This document shows positions 32,898 to 42,452 of a stretch of DNA of 64,000 nucleotides, one piece after another. Each line of letters starts with the position of its first letter. Position 1 is the stretch's first letter. The position numbers were made by a program, and so were the translations under genes. The notes beneath the pieces were generated by a model that saw only the letters and a program-made list of their open reading frames with translations, was not told the origin of the DNA and did not search any database. The DNA is from Actinomycetes bacterium (GTDB taxonomy: Bacteria; Actinomycetota; Acidimicrobiia; Acidimicrobiales; Palsa-688): positions 62,001 to 126,000 of the forward strand of contig JAJYMB010000144.1 of NCBI GenBank assembly GCA_021787365.1, written 5' to 3'.

Positions 32898-34346
32898 TCA
32901 CTGGCCGGCGCGGCGCCGGCGGAGCAGCTCGCTCGCGGCCCGCAAGTCGGCGTTGCCACCCGTGGCCGCCTTCACCTTCCCGATGAAAAAACCGGCCAGC
33001 TTGTCGTCGCCGGCCGCGTAACGTCCCCACTCGCGGGGGTTGGCGACGACGACGTCTTCCACGACCGCTTCCAGCGCCCCGGCACCCATCGCCTCGAACC
33101 CGAGCCTGCCCGCGACCTCCTCGGGCCCTCCCCCCTCGGCCACCATGATCTTCAAGACGCTGCGGGCCTGCGCCGAGGTGAGCTCCCCTCTCTCCTCCAT
33201 CGACACCAGGCGGGCGAACTCCTCCCGCCCCAGGTGGTGGCCACCGTCGTCGCCGAGCTCCCCCGCGACCTCGTTGGCCAGCCGGCGGAGGGCGAGGCCG
33301 GCATCTGCCTCGGCCTCCACGGCAGCAGCCACGAAGCCGTCGAGCCCGAGGCGCACGACCGTCGACACGGGCTCTGACGAGGCGGGGACGCGGGCCGCCT
33401 TCGCCACCCGCCGGCGCCTTTCTGCCGGGAGCACCCCGAGATTGGCCCGGACGGTTGCGACCCAGTCTTCGGAGGGGCTGAGGGTGACGAGGTCAGGCTC
33501 GGGGAAGTAGCGGTAGTCGAAGGCCTCCTCCTTGGAACGCATGGAATGGGTCCGCCCCTCGGACTCGTCCCAGTGACGGGTCTCCTGCTGGACCTCTCCC
33601 CCGCCAGCGCGGACCTCCACTTGCCGGGCGGCCTCGTAGGCGATGGCGCGGCCCAGGCTGCGGAGGGAGTTCATGTTCTTTATCTCGCAACGCGTACCTA
33701 GCTCCTCCGAACCAGCCGGCCGGACAGAGACGTTGCAGTCAACCCGGAGCGACCCCTCTTCCATCTTGCCGTCCGAGGCGCCCGTGGCCACGAGGATGCC
33801 CCGCAGCTCCTCGACGTATTCCCGGGCTTCCTCGGCCGAGGAGATGTCAGGCGCAGACACGATCTCGACCAGGGGCACGCCGGCGCGGTTGTAGTCGACA
33901 AGCGAATACCCCGCTTCGTGTATGCGGCCGCCACCACCGATGTGGGTGGTCTTGCCGGTGTCCTCTTCGATGTGCGCCCTGACTATGCCGACCTGCTTCC
34001 CGCTCGGGAGCTCCAGCCACCCGCCGGCGTTTATGGGCACGTCGTACTGGCTTATCTGGTAGTCCTTGGGCATATCGGGGTAGAAGTAGTTTTTGCGGTG
34101 GAATATGGAGCTCTGGGCGCGGGAGTGCAGAGCGGCCCCGATCCGCAGCGCTAGCTCGACCGCCTGCTTGTTGAGCACCGGGAGCGACCCCGGGAGGCCG
34201 AGGCAGACGGGGCAGACATTGACGTTGGGCTCGTCGCCGAAGCTGTTGGGGCACCCGCAAAACAACTTGGTCGCGGTGCGCAGCTCGCAGTGCACCTCCA
34301 AACCGATCACCGTCTCCCAAGCTTCCCCCCAGGCTTCGCTGCTCAT
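32898..34346 (-). CDS. gatB: Asp/Glu-tRNA amidotransferase subunit B
   Basis: Kinase and tRNA-binding subunit of GatCAB, which amidates misacylated Glu-tRNA(Gln) and Asp-tRNA(Asn). The 482-residue protein has the N-terminal GLEVHCEL, zinc-type CGCPN...[23 protein letters not shown] and the C-terminal YqeY-like helical tail. ATG 34346 overlaps the gatA stop (ATGA). The large upstream frame is a shadow of gatA. It is last of gatC-gatA-gatB. Confidence 0.96.
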   Translation of the reverse strand: MSSEAWGEAWETVIGLEVHCELRTATKLFCGCPNSFGDEPNVNVCPVCLGLPGSLPVLNKQAVELALRIGAALHSRAQSSIFHRKNYFYPDMPKDYQISQYDVPINAGGWLELPSGKQVGIVRAHIEEDTGKTTHIGGGGRIHEAGYSLVDYNRAGVPLVEIVSAPDISSAEEAREYVEELRGILVATGASDGKMEEGSLRVDCNVSVRPAGSEELGTRCEIKNMNSLRSLGRAIAYEAARQVEVRAGGGEVQQETRHWDESEGRTHSMRSKEEAFDYRYFPEPDLVTLSPSEDWVATVRANLGVLPAERRRRVAKAARVPASSEPVSTVVRLGLDGFVAAAVEAEADAGLALRRLANEVAGELGDDGGHHLGREEFARLVSMEERGELTSAQARSVLKIMVAEGGGPEEVAGRLGFEAMGAGALEAVVEDVVVANPREWGRYAAGDDKLAGFFIGKVKAATGGNADLRAASELLRRRRAGQ

Positions 34347-35839
34347 CTTGCCTCCCCGCGCGGTGCCACCGCTTCGAGCGCTTCCGCCACCTGCAACATG
34401 ACGGGCTCGCCCAGCGCGGGGGCGAGCACTTGGACCCCGACCGGCAGCCCGTCCTCTCCCGCACCGAAGGGGATGCTCACCGCAGGGTGGCCGGCCAGGT
34501 TGGACGGGATCGTGCACACGTCGGAAAGGTACATGGCGAGAGGGTCGGCCGTTTTTGCCCCGAGAGGGAAGGCAGTAGTCGGGGACGTGGGCGACAAAAG
34601 CACATCGAAGGAGCTGTAAGCCAGATCGAAATCGCGGATCATGAGAGTGCGGACCTTTTGCGCCTTGCCGTAATAAGCGTCGTAATAGCCCGCAGAAAGG
34701 GCATAGGTGCCGAGCATTATGCGCCGTTTCACCTCCGGCCCGAAACCGGCGGCGCGCGTTGACATGTACATCTCGGTTATGTCGTTGCCGTCGCGGCGGA
34801 GCCCGTAGCGCACGCCGTCGTAACGTGCCAGGTTGGAAGAGGCCTCGGCGGGGGCGATCATGTAGTAGGCAGAAAGGCCATAGCGCACAGAGGGCACGCT
34901 CACTTCCTCCACCTTGGCCCCGGTCGCCGCGAGCGCCTCCGCCGCGTCGGTGACGGCTGCCGAGACGTCTGGCGCCATGCCTTCCGCGCTGGCGAGCTCG
35001 GCGATCACGCCCACCCGCAGGTCCTCTGCGCCTCGCCCCAGGCGGCTGGCCACGCTCGGGTGCTCGCCCGGGAGGCTGGTCGAGTCGCGCTCGTCGTGGC
35101 CGGAGATGACGTCGAGGGCCAGGGCGGCGTCGGCCACGCTCCGGGCGAACGGGCCGATCTGGTCGAGGGAGCTGGCAAAAGCGACCAGCCCGTAGCGAGA
35201 AACGAGCCCGTAGGTGGGCTTGACCCCGACGACGCCGCACAGCGCCGCCGGCTGGCGGATCGACCCCCCGGTGTCGCTGCCGAGGGCCAGGGCGGAGAAG
35301 CCCGCCGCCACCGCCGCTGCGCTCCCCCCGGAGGATCCCCCCGGGACCCGGGAGAGGTCGTGGGGGTTGTGGGTGGGCCCTGTGGCCGAATGCTCCGTGG
35401 AAGAACCCATGGCGAACTCGTCCATGTTGGCCTTCCCGATGACGATTGCCCCGGCAGCAGCCATCTTTTTCACCACGGTGGCGTCGTAGGGCGGGCACCA
35501 GCCGGCGAGGATCCGCGAGGAGCAGGTCGTCGGGACGCCCCGGGTACAGAGCAGGTCCTTGAGGGCCACGGGCACTCCCGCGAGCAAGCCTGGGTCCTCG
35601 CCTGCCGCGACCGCGGCGTCCACCTGAGCCGCGCGTGCCCTGGCAGCGTCGGCCGTCACCAGGTTGAACGCGTGCACCTGCTGCTCCCAGCGCTCGACCC
35701 GGGCGAGGTGCTCCTCCAGCACGGCGGCGGCCGAGAGCTCGCCACTGCGCACGCCGGCGGCTATCGCCCTGGCCGAGAGGCTCGTCAGGCCCGAAAGCGC
35801 AGCCGGGCCTTCGCCGCTGCCCGAAGGCGAGCCGCTCAC
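34343..35839 (-). CDS. gatA: Asp/Glu-tRNA amidotransferase subunit A
   Basis: Glutaminase subunit of GatCAB, 498 residues, of the amidase-signature family. The catalytic triad is Lys in VPVALKDLL, Ser in [14 protein letters not shown] and Ser in [15 protein letters not shown] 35839 overlaps the gatC stop (GTGA), which fixes the start. The N-terminus has a short Ser/Gly-rich stretch before the first helix. Confidence 0.96.
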   Translation of the reverse strand: MSGSPSGSGEGPAALSGLTSLSARAIAAGVRSGELSAAAVLEEHLARVERWEQQVHAFNLVTADAARARAAQVDAAVAAGEDPGLLAGVPVALKDLLCTRGVPTTCSSRILAGWCPPYDATVVKKMAAAGAIVIGKANMDEFAMGSSTEHSATGPTHNPHDLSRVPGGSSGGSAAAVAAGFSALALGSDTGGSIRQPAALCGVVGVKPTYGLVSRYGLVAFASSLDQIGPFARSVADAALALDVISGHDERDSTSLPGEHPSVASRLGRGAEDLRVGVIAELASAEGMAPDVSAAVTDAAEALAATGAKVEEVSVPSVRYGLSAYYMIAPAEASSNLARYDGVRYGLRRDGNDITEMYMSTRAAGFGPEVKRRIMLGTYALSAGYYDAYYGKAQKVRTLMIRDFDLAYSSFDVLLSPTSPTTAFPLGAKTADPLAMYLSDVCTIPSNLAGHPAVSIPFGAGEDGLPVGVQVLAPALGEPVMLQVAEALEAVAPRGEAR

Positions 35840-36138
35840 GGTGCCTCGCTCAAGATGCGGGGGATGCGGAAACGAGCGGACTCCACTTCTGGGGCCGCCG
35901 CCAGGACCTCGTCCCTGTCCAGGCACGGCCGCGGCTCGTCCTCACGGAGCACGTTGGACAGCGGGAAGGGATGGGCCGTGGGCGGGACGTCGGCTATGTC
36001 GAGCGCCTCGATGTCCCTGGCGTGCCCGAGGACGCTGGCGAGCTGGGTGGTGTAGAGCTCGAGCTCTTCTTCGGAGAGGGCGAGGCGGGCCAGGCGGGCG
36101 ACGTGGGCGACGTCTTGCTTGGAGATCGTTGGGGCCAC
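35836..36138 (-). CDS. gatC: Asp/Glu-tRNA amidotransferase subunit C
   Basis: Small assembly subunit of GatCAB, 100 residues, with the signature [18 protein letters not shown] and a C-terminal [24 protein letters not shown] 36138 is chosen: similarity begins there, and TACGAT ends exactly six bases upstream, consistent with a leaderless mRNA. It is the first gene of the gat operon, divergent from an SCP2 protein. Confidence 0.92.
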   Translation of the reverse strand: MAPTISKQDVAHVARLARLALSEEELELYTTQLASVLGHARDIEALDIADVPPTAHPFPLSNVLREDEPRPCLDRDEVLAAAPEVESARFRIPRILSEAP

Positions 36139-36144
36139 CTGGAC

Positions 36145-36150
36145 ATCGTA
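36145..36150 (-). promoter_or_regulatory. -10-like TACGAT, leaderless gatCAB promoter
   Basis: TACGAT on the minus strand lies six bases before the gatC GTG. The remaining 100 bp of the divergent region show no other structure. Confidence 0.5.
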
Positions 36151-36250
36151 CTGAGACCGAAGGACCGCCCCATGCCGGCGACCCGGTGCTGGGCGGGCAG
36201 CCCGCGGCGGCGGCCTGAAACGGCCCTCGGCTAGCTTCGATGGGACAGCT

Positions 36251-36778
36251 ATGGCCAAGTACCCGTTCCTCTCGGGCCCGTGGGTGGCCGAAGCGCGGCG
36301 CATCTACGCCGAAGCGGCCAGCGCCCTCCCCGCCCCGCCCGCTGCCCCGCCGGTGCGGGTCAACCTCGTGGTGACCGAGGTGCCGTTCTCGGAGCGGCCC
36401 CTCGACGCCCACCTGGACACCACGACCGGTGCCCTCTCGGTCGACACCGGCCACCTGCCCGAGCCGGACGTCACGGTGTCGATGGACTACGCCACGGCCC
36501 GGACGTTGTTTGTCGGGGGCGATGTGCAAGGCGTCATGCAGGCCTTCCTTGCCGGCCGGATCAAAGTGGACGGCGACCTGAGCAAGCTGCTCGACCCCCG
36601 GAGCGGGATCTGGCCGGCTAGCACGCCGGCACCCGATGCCGTGGCGGCCCCCGCCGGCGGAAGGGCTGGCGCGACCGACGCTGCCGGCCCGGCGCCGGCG
36701 AGCTCCCAGCCGCGCCTCGGCTTCCCCGGCCCGGCGGCCTTTCAACTGGCTACGCGGCTCCAGGAGATAACCGAGTAG
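36251..36778 (+). CDS. SCP2 sterol-carrier-domain protein
   Basis: A 175-residue soluble protein. The middle (TGALSVDTGHLPEPDVTVSM, then GDVQGVMQAFLAGRIKVDGD) is the SCP2 fold, which binds lipids or acyl-CoA in a hydrophobic tunnel. A Pro/Ala-rich C-terminal linker and a last helix follow. Its neighbours include an acyl-CoA dehydrogenase and an acyl-CoA ligase on the other strand, so an acyl-CoA-binding role is possible. Its stop overlaps the next gene by one base (TAG/GTG). Confidence 0.8.
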   Translation: MAKYPFLSGPWVAEARRIYAEAASALPAPPAAPPVRVNLVVTEVPFSERPLDAHLDTTTGALSVDTGHLPEPDVTVSMDYATARTLFVGGDVQGVMQAFLAGRIKVDGDLSKLLDPRSGIWPASTPAPDAVAAPAGGRAGATDAAGPAPASSQPRLGFPGPAAFQLATRLQEITE

Positions 36779-37152
36779 TGGCACCGGCAGGGCTCGCCAC
36801 GGTCAGAGTGGACAAGTGGCTCTGGGCCGTCCGCCTCTACAAGACCCGCTCGGACGCCACCGAAGCCTGCCGGGCCGGCCACGTGAGGGTCAACGACACC
36901 AGCGCCAAACCGGCGACCGTAGTGAAGGCGGGCGACACGGTGCGGGCGCGCAACGCGAGCGGCGAGCACGTCGTCGAGGTGACCGGGCTCCTCGAGAAGC
37001 GAGCCAGCGCACCGGTGGCCACTTCCTGCTACATCGACCACACGCCGCCGGCCCCGGTGGAGGAGCGGCTGGCCAACTTCGTGCGGGAAAGGGGCGCTGG
37101 GCGACCGACCAAGAGGGACCGGCGCCAGCTCGAGCGCTTCCGCCGGCACTAG
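36778..37152 (+). CDS. S4-domain RNA-binding protein (Hsp15-like)
   Basis: A 124-residue basic protein opening with an S4 domain (VRVDKWLWAVRLYKTRSDA, then CRAGHVRVNDTSAKPA) like the ribosome-associated heat-shock protein Hsp15, which binds stalled 50S-peptidyl-tRNA complexes. The C-terminus is Arg-rich (GRPTKRDRRQLERFRRH). Start GTG 36778 shares its G with the stop of the SCP2 gene. It is convergent with the acyl-CoA dehydrogenase (4-bp overlap of stops). Confidence 0.85.
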   Translation: MAPAGLATVRVDKWLWAVRLYKTRSDATEACRAGHVRVNDTSAKPATVVKAGDTVRARNASGEHVVEVTGLLEKRASAPVATSCYIDHTPPAPVEERLANFVRERGAGRPTKRDRRQLERFRRH

Positions 37153-38306
37153 CCGAACAGGTCGCGCGCTATGACTGCTTTTTGGATCTCGTTCGTGCCC
37201 TCCTCGAAGCGCTGGGCGCGGGCGTCCCGGTAGACGCGCTCGATCGGGTGGGGCTCCCAGTAGCCGATCCCCCCGTGCACCTGGAGGGCCTTGTCGGTGA
37301 CCCGGGTGAGCATGTCGACGGCGTTCAGCTTGGCCATCGACGACAAGGTGGCGGAGCGCTCGTCCCCGGCCTCCCAGCGGCGCGCGGCGTGGAGCGTGAG
37401 CTGGCGGGCAGCTTCGATGTCGGCCTCGTTTTCTGCCAGGGAAAAGGCGATGGCCTGCCTGGCGGCGAGCGGCTTGCCGAAGGTCTGCCGGGTTTTGGCG
37501 TGGGCGACCGCCAGCTCCTGTGCCCGGCGGGCCAGGCCGACGCAGGTCATGGCCACCGCGATCCTGCTCGGCGTCAGGAAGCCGTCGAAGGCCACGTCGA
37601 GGCCGCGCCCTTCGTCGCCCAAGCGGTTGGCCACGGGCACCGGGGCGCGGTCGAAGACCATGTGGGCGTGGTCGGTGCCGCGGACCCCCATGGTGTCCGC
37701 CATCGCCTCGACCTTCGCCCCGGGGACGTGGCGGTCCACCATGAGCGCCACCGTCCCGTCCTTGCCCGGGGTACCGCCCAGCCGGGCGAACAAGAGCCAG
37801 TAGTCGCAGTGCGCCCCGAACGTGATCAGGTGCTTCTCGCCGGACAGGTAGTAGGTATCGCCCTCGCGCACCACGCTCGAACGGATGTCGGCCCCCGTCC
37901 CCGCCGTCGGCTCGGTGAGGGCGAACGCCACCCGGATGTCGCCCGAGATCTGAGGGCGCACGAACGCCTTTTCCTGCTCGGGCGTGGCGAAGCGGGCGAT
38001 CGCCCGCCAGATGCCGTTGCACACGTGCACGATCATGCGCAGCGACGCGTGCGACATCGAGAACAACTCGAGCAGCTCCAGGTACTGGGGAAAAGGTAGG
38101 CCCCTCCCCCCGAGCGAAGCCGGTGCCGCCAGGCGCAGGTACCCGCGCTCACGCAAGTCCTTCCACAGGCCGGGAGGCACGCTGCGCGTACGTTCGATCT
38201 CGGCGGCGTAGTCCTCGCCTGGCCCGCGGACGAAGCCCTCGACCTCCTCGGCCAGCGGGCCGGGCCCTTTCTCGCCGGCCTCTCCGGCACCAGGCACTTC
38301 GCTCAC
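37149..38306 (-). CDS. Acyl-CoA dehydrogenase
   Basis: FAD-dependent alpha,beta-desaturation of an acyl-CoA, 385 residues. FALTEPTAGTGADIRS and YLSGEKHLITFG are the FAD/substrate segments; RQTFGKPLAARQAIAF and the C-terminal LQVHGGIGYWEPHPIERVYRDARAQRFEEGT... block are typical. The usual catalytic Glu region near the C-terminus (FEGTN) is preserved as EEGTN. Start GTG 38306 has GGGAGG ten bases upstream. It lies 31 bp after the EPSPS-like/CoA-ligase fusion on the same strand, so the ligase product is its probable substrate. Confidence 0.88.
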   Translation of the reverse strand: MSEVPGAGEAGEKGPGPLAEEVEGFVRGPGEDYAAEIERTRSVPPGLWKDLRERGYLRLAAPASLGGRGLPFPQYLELLELFSMSHASLRMIVHVCNGIWRAIARFATPEQEKAFVRPQISGDIRVAFALTEPTAGTGADIRSSVVREGDTYYLSGEKHLITFGAHCDYWLLFARLGGTPGKDGTVALMVDRHVPGAKVEAMADTMGVRGTDHAHMVFDRAPVPVANRLGDEGRGLDVAFDGFLTPSRIAVAMTCVGLARRAQELAVAHAKTRQTFGKPLAARQAIAFSLAENEADIEAARQLTLHAARRWEAGDERSATLSSMAKLNAVDMLTRVTDKALQVHGGIGYWEPHPIERVYRDARAQRFEEGTNEIQKAVIARDLFG

Positions 38307-38337
38307 TCTTGGTCGACCTCCCGGGCTGCTGGCGCCC

Positions 38338-41300
38338 TCACCGGGCGCGCTCTTTCTCTACGAGCCGGCGCACCTGCTCGCGGAGCACGTACTTCTGCAC
38401 CTTGCCGATCGGGTTGCGAGGGAGGCCGCCCACCACCTCGAGGCGTTCGGGCCAGTAGTGCTTGGCAACGCGGTGGGCGTCCAAGAAGCGCTGCATCTCG
38501 GCGAAGCCGAAACCGTTGCGGGAGACCACAAAAGCGCATGCCCGCTCGCCGAGGCGCTCGTCCGGCATGGCCACGATCGCCACGTCCTCCACGTCTGGGT
38601 GGGTGTGGAGCAGTTGCTCGATCTCGGCTACGGGCACCTTCTCGCCGCCCCGGTTGATCACGTCCTTCACCCGGCCGCTGATGCGCACGTAGCCCGAGTC
38701 GTCGATGACCGCCAGGTCACCGCTCCTGTACCAGCCGTCCGGGGTGAAGGCCTCCGCGGTCCATTCCGGGTGCCCGAGGTAGCCCTCGAACATGCACTTG
38801 CTGTGCACCTCGAAGTTCCCCTCCTGCCCCGGTGCGAGGACGTTGCCCAGGTCGTCGGTGACCCGGAGCCGCACCCCTTCGAGCGCCCGGCCGTCGGTGC
38901 CCCACGTCTTGGCGGGCTCGTCGCCCGGGGCCGACAGCGAGCCGAGGCAGGTCTCGGTGGTGCCCCAGGCCCCGCATACGGCCGCGCCGAGCAGGCGCGT
39001 CGCTCGCTCGGCCAGCCCTCGGGGCACGGCAGCGCCCGTCGCGACGAAGATCCGGAGGGCCTCGGGGCGCCGGCCCGTTTCCTCCACGGCCGCCACCAGG
39101 TCGGCGAGGAAGGGCGTGGCGGCCTGCACGAAGGTCCCACCCCAGCGCCGGAGGGCGTCGAGCGCCACGGCACCGTCCCATACCGCTTGGAGCACCTGGG
39201 GCGCGCCGAGCAGCAACGCCTCCCACATGCCGTAGAGGAAGCCGGTCTGGTGGGCGAGCGGGGAGGGCACGAACACGCAGTCATCACCCGAAAGCCCAAG
39301 GTGGCCCGCCTCCATGGCGGCAGCGCGAGTCAACGTGCCCATCCGGTGGAGCACGCCCTTTGGCTCCCCCGACGTGCCCGAGGTGAACAAGAGCTGGGCG
39401 AGGGCCGTCGGCAGCTGGGCCCGGCCGGCGAGGAGGCGGCGGTCCGCGGCCGAGATGCCCTCCGCCGCCAGGGCTCCGACCACCTCGGCGTAGGTATGCC
39501 AGGTCGGGCCGCGCCCACCACCTTCGCCGCGCTCGCCGCGCCCCGAGCCCGCCCCGCTCGCACCGTCGCCCTCCACGACGATTACGTGGTCCAGTGGCAG
39601 GGGCTGTTCACCCTCGTACAAGCCGTCTACCTCAGCCGGGTAGTCGCGGCCGCGGAAACTATCGGGCACGACGAGCACCCTCGCCCCCGAACGTCGCAAC
39701 ATGAAGGCCATTTCCCGCTCGCGGTAGATCGGCATGAGCGGGCAGCAGACCGCCCCGGCCCGCACGATGCCGAGCGAGAGCGCCACGAACTCGCCCACGT
39801 TTGGCAGCTGGTACGCGACCGGCTCGCCAGGAGCCACGTCGAGGCGGGACAGAGCCACGGCGGCCGCGTCCGCCTCGCGGTCGAGTTCCGCCCAGGTCCA
39901 CACCCGCTCGCGACGGCCTTCGGTGGCCACGTCCACCACGGCTCGGGCGTCGGGACGTACCTCCGCCCAGCGCCGCACGTGGTCACCGATCCGCACCGCC
40001 GCCGACCTTTCCGGCGAGGCCTTGGCCACCCTGCGACGCCGGCCGGCCGCGACCTGCTCCGTGGCCGTCGGCGCCATGGGCAGCTCCACCGACATGGAGG
40101 CGCCGATGGCCCCCATCTCCTCCAAGAACCTCGGGTAGGAGATCCGGTAGGCGGTCGGGTACGTGAGGCGGCTCTCCCCTTCGGCGCGAGTGGCCGCCAC
40201 GGCCAGGGACATGAGGACCCGGTGGTCGTTGAACGAGGACAAGTCAGCGCCCCGGAGCCCCTCGACACCGCTCACGACGAACCGGTCGCCGGAGAGCTCC
40301 AGACGGCCTCCCATGCGGTTGAGCTGGAGCATCGCAGAGACACGGTCGGACTCCTTCAAGCGCACGTGCGCCACGTTGTCGAGCACGCTCGTGCCCTGGG
40401 CGAAGCTGCCGAGCACCGAGAGGACCGGCAGCATGTCCGGGACGTTGCGGCAGTCGACGTGGAAAGGTTTTAGCTCGACCCCGCCGTGGCGGACCCGCAC
40501 CTGGCCGGTCGCCGGGTCGAGGCCCATCGGCAACCCCATCTGGCCCACGATGTCGAGCAGTTCGGCCTCGGGATGGTCGGTCTCGGCGGCCGAACGGGCA
40601 GCCAGGCCTCGGAGGAGCACGTCCGAGGGGTGCAGCGCGGTCATGGCCAGGCCGAAGGCCGCCGCGCCCACGTCGGGGGGGAGGCGGAGCGTGGTGGGCC
40701 GCGCGGTTTGGTTGCCGTCCACCTCGTAGCGCCGGCCGTCCGCCGATACGCCCACCTCCAGCCCGAACTGGGCCATCATCCGCAGCGTGAGGTCTATGTA
40801 GGAGCGCTCGTTCAAAGGGCCCTCGACGCAGATCACGCTCGGCCCGGTGGCGAAGGGCGCGAGCAGGAGCAGCCCCGAGATCCACTGCGAGAGCGTCCCC
40901 GGGATGCTGACCTTGCCCCCTTTGGGCCGGCCTGGCGCGACGCGGATGGGCGGGCACCCCGAGGCCGACGAGAGCTCGACACCGAGACCGGAGAGGGCCT
41001 CGAGCAGGGGCCGGATCGGCCGGCGCCGGAAGTACTTCTGGCCTACCACGGTGACCGGGGCGTCGGCGAGCGAGACGAGGCCCGTGAGGAAGTACAGGGT
41101 CGTCCCCGAGCTGCCGACGTGCACCTCGGGCCCTTTCGGGTGGTACGGCCCCCCTTCGACGACGAAGGTGTCCCCCTGGACATGGATCTTCGTCCCGAGC
41201 CGGCGGAGGGCCGCCACCGTGTAGCGGACGTGCCCGGCGTCTGAGAGGCCGTGGATGTGGCTCGTGCCGGGCGCCAGGGAAGCGAGCATGAGCGCCCGGT

Positions 41301-41391
41301 GGGCGTGGTACTTGGAGCTCGGGATGACCAGCTCGCCGGCGAGCGGCTCGACAGCCTGCTTCACGAGGAGGCGGAGAACTCTCTTGGCCAT
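38338..41391 (-). CDS. EPSP-synthase-like / acyl-CoA ligase fusion protein
   Basis: One continuous 1017-codon frame. Residues 1-435 follow the 5-enolpyruvylshikimate-3-phosphate synthase fold: SSKYHAHR (Lys27, Arg32), GSSGTT (93-98), FRRRPI (121-126), TLSQ (166-169), VPDM (Asp319), LKESDR (Glu347, Arg350) and NDHR (Arg391). Residues 465-1010 are an AMP-forming ligase: FTSGTSGEPKG (669-679), WGTTE, YRSGDL, GRVKDVINRGGEK and the catalytic Lys in PIGKVQK (997). In the EPSPS part the phosphate-binding Arg100 is Tyr and the Lys before (S/T)-(F/Y)-P is Ile417, so true EPSP synthesis is doubtful. EPSPS homologues with CoA-ligases and acyl-CoA dehydrogenases occur in pathways from shikimate to cyclohexanecarboxyl-CoA; that is the inferred role. 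The Shine-Dalgarno AAAGGGG supports the ATG. Confidence 0.85.
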   Translation of the reverse strand: MAKRVLRLLVKQAVEPLAGELVIPSSKYHAHRALMLASLAPGTSHIHGLSDAGHVRYTVAALRRLGTKIHVQGDTFVVEGGPYHPKGPEVHVGSSGTTLYFLTGLVSLADAPVTVVGQKYFRRRPIRPLLEALSGLGVELSSASGCPPIRVAPGRPKGGKVSIPGTLSQWISGLLLLAPFATGPSVICVEGPLNERSYIDLTLRMMAQFGLEVGVSADGRRYEVDGNQTARPTTLRLPPDVGAAAFGLAMTALHPSDVLLRGLAARSAAETDHPEAELLDIVGQMGLPMGLDPATGQVRVRHGGVELKPFHVDCRNVPDMLPVLSVLGSFAQGTSVLDNVAHVRLKESDRVSAMLQLNRMGGRLELSGDRFVVSGVEGLRGADLSSFNDHRVLMSLAVAATRAEGESRLTYPTAYRISYPRFLEEMGAIGASMSVELPMAPTATEQVAAGRRRRVAKASPERSAAVRIGDHVRRWAEVRPDARAVVDVATEGRRERVWTWAELDREADAAAVALSRLDVAPGEPVAYQLPNVGEFVALSLGIVRAGAVCCPLMPIYREREMAFMLRRSGARVLVVPDSFRGRDYPAEVDGLYEGEQPLPLDHVIVVEGDGASGAGSGRGERGEGGGRGPTWHTYAEVVGALAAEGISAADRRLLAGRAQLPTALAQLLFTSGTSGEPKGVLHRMGTLTRAAAMEAGHLGLSGDDCVFVPSPLAHQTGFLYGMWEALLLGAPQVLQAVWDGAVALDALRRWGGTFVQAATPFLADLVAAVEETGRRPEALRIFVATGAAVPRGLAERATRLLGAAVCGAWGTTETCLGSLSAPGDEPAKTWGTDGRALEGVRLRVTDDLGNVLAPGQEGNFEVHSKCMFEGYLGHPEWTAEAFTPDGWYRSGDLAVIDDSGYVRISGRVKDVINRGGEKVPVAEIEQLLHTHPDVEDVAIVAMPDERLGERACAFVVSRNGFGFAEMQRFLDAHRVAKHYWPERLEVVGGLPRNPIGKVQKYVLREQVRRLVEKERAR

Positions 41392-41513
41392 CGGGCTACC
41401 CCTTTCTCTTCGCTCGTCTTTCGCCGCTCCGGTAAACGCCTTCTCGCCGCGGCGGCCTACGAGAAAGCTGCCCCATCTTGACGGCCCAAAGGCCCCAACG
41501 GCAAGCTACGGCG

Positions 41514-42437
41514 GTGACTGGCGAGGTCCGTTGGGGAGTGGTGGCACCTACCTTCGACCCGTTCGGCTCGGGGGAGCCGCCGCCGGTCGTGGCAGCAGCA
41601 AAGCGTTTGGAGGCGCTGGACTTCGACGTGGTGTGGGTGGGGGACCACCTCGTGTGCCCGGCTCCGGTCCTCGACTCGCTGTGCTCGCTGGCGGCAGTTG
41701 CCGCGGTCACGACCCGCGTGCAAGTCGGGCTCTCGGTCCTCCAGCTCGGGCTGCGACACCTCGTCTGGACGGCCAAGCAACTGGCCACGATCGACGCCCT
41801 CGCCCCCGGGCGCCTGCGCCTCGGCGTGGGAGTGGGCGGGGAGTTCGAAGAGGAGTTCATGGCCGCCGGCGTGGCACGGGAAACCCGAGGTAGCCGCCTA
41901 GACGAGATGCTCTTGCTCCTGCCGGCGCTTCTTCGCGGCCAACCGGTCGAACACGACGGGCCCCACGTCAAGGTGCACTCGCCGGCGCTCCTGCCGGCTC
42001 CTGCGACGGTCCCGCCCCTCTCGGTCGGGGGACGGAGCGATGCCGCCCTCGCCCGGGCCGCTCGCTTCGCGGACCAGTGGATCGGCATGTGGCACGGCCC
42101 CGATACGGTCCGGGCCCAGCGCGACCGGCTGGCCCAACTAGCGGCCGGGCACGGGCGGCCGGCGCCGAGCGTGGCTATGGTCGTCTTGGCCAACGTCAAC
42201 GACGACATCGAGTTGGCACGCCAGGAAGTGGCTGCGGCCCTGGACGGGCAGTACCGCTTGCCCTTTCGGGCCGTCGAGCGCTGGACCGCCTACGGGCCGG
42301 CAGAACAGGTAGCGAAGATGCTGGCCGAGTACTGCGACGCCGGCGTGAGCGAGTTGCTCCTGCTCCCGGAGGCGCCCGACCCCCTCAGCCAGTACGAACG
42401 CCTCGCCGCGGTGCGCGAGCTCGTCGGGCGCGCCTAG
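41514..42437 (+). CDS. Luciferase-like (F420/FMN) oxidoreductase, first copy
   Basis: Flavin- or F420-dependent oxidoreductase of the luciferase-like monooxygenase fold, 307 residues. AKRLEALDFDVVWVGDHLV and the phosphate-binding APGRLRLGVGVGGEF are typical, as is the C-terminal YGPAEQVAKMLAEYCDAGV. GTG 41514 (VTGEVRWGV) is preferred; TTG 41478 would add 12 residues. It is divergent from the EPSPS-like fusion and followed 15 bp later by a second family member. The substrate is unknown. Confidence 0.8.
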   Translation: MTGEVRWGVVAPTFDPFGSGEPPPVVAAAKRLEALDFDVVWVGDHLVCPAPVLDSLCSLAAVAAVTTRVQVGLSVLQLGLRHLVWTAKQLATIDALAPGRLRLGVGVGGEFEEEFMAAGVARETRGSRLDEMLLLLPALLRGQPVEHDGPHVKVHSPALLPAPATVPPLSVGGRSDAALARAARFADQWIGMWHGPDTVRAQRDRLAQLAAGHGRPAPSVAMVVLANVNDDIELARQEVAAALDGQYRLPFRAVERWTAYGPAEQVAKMLAEYCDAGVSELLLLPEAPDPLSQYERLAAVRELVGRA

Positions 42438-42452
42438 GAGCAAGGACCGCCG

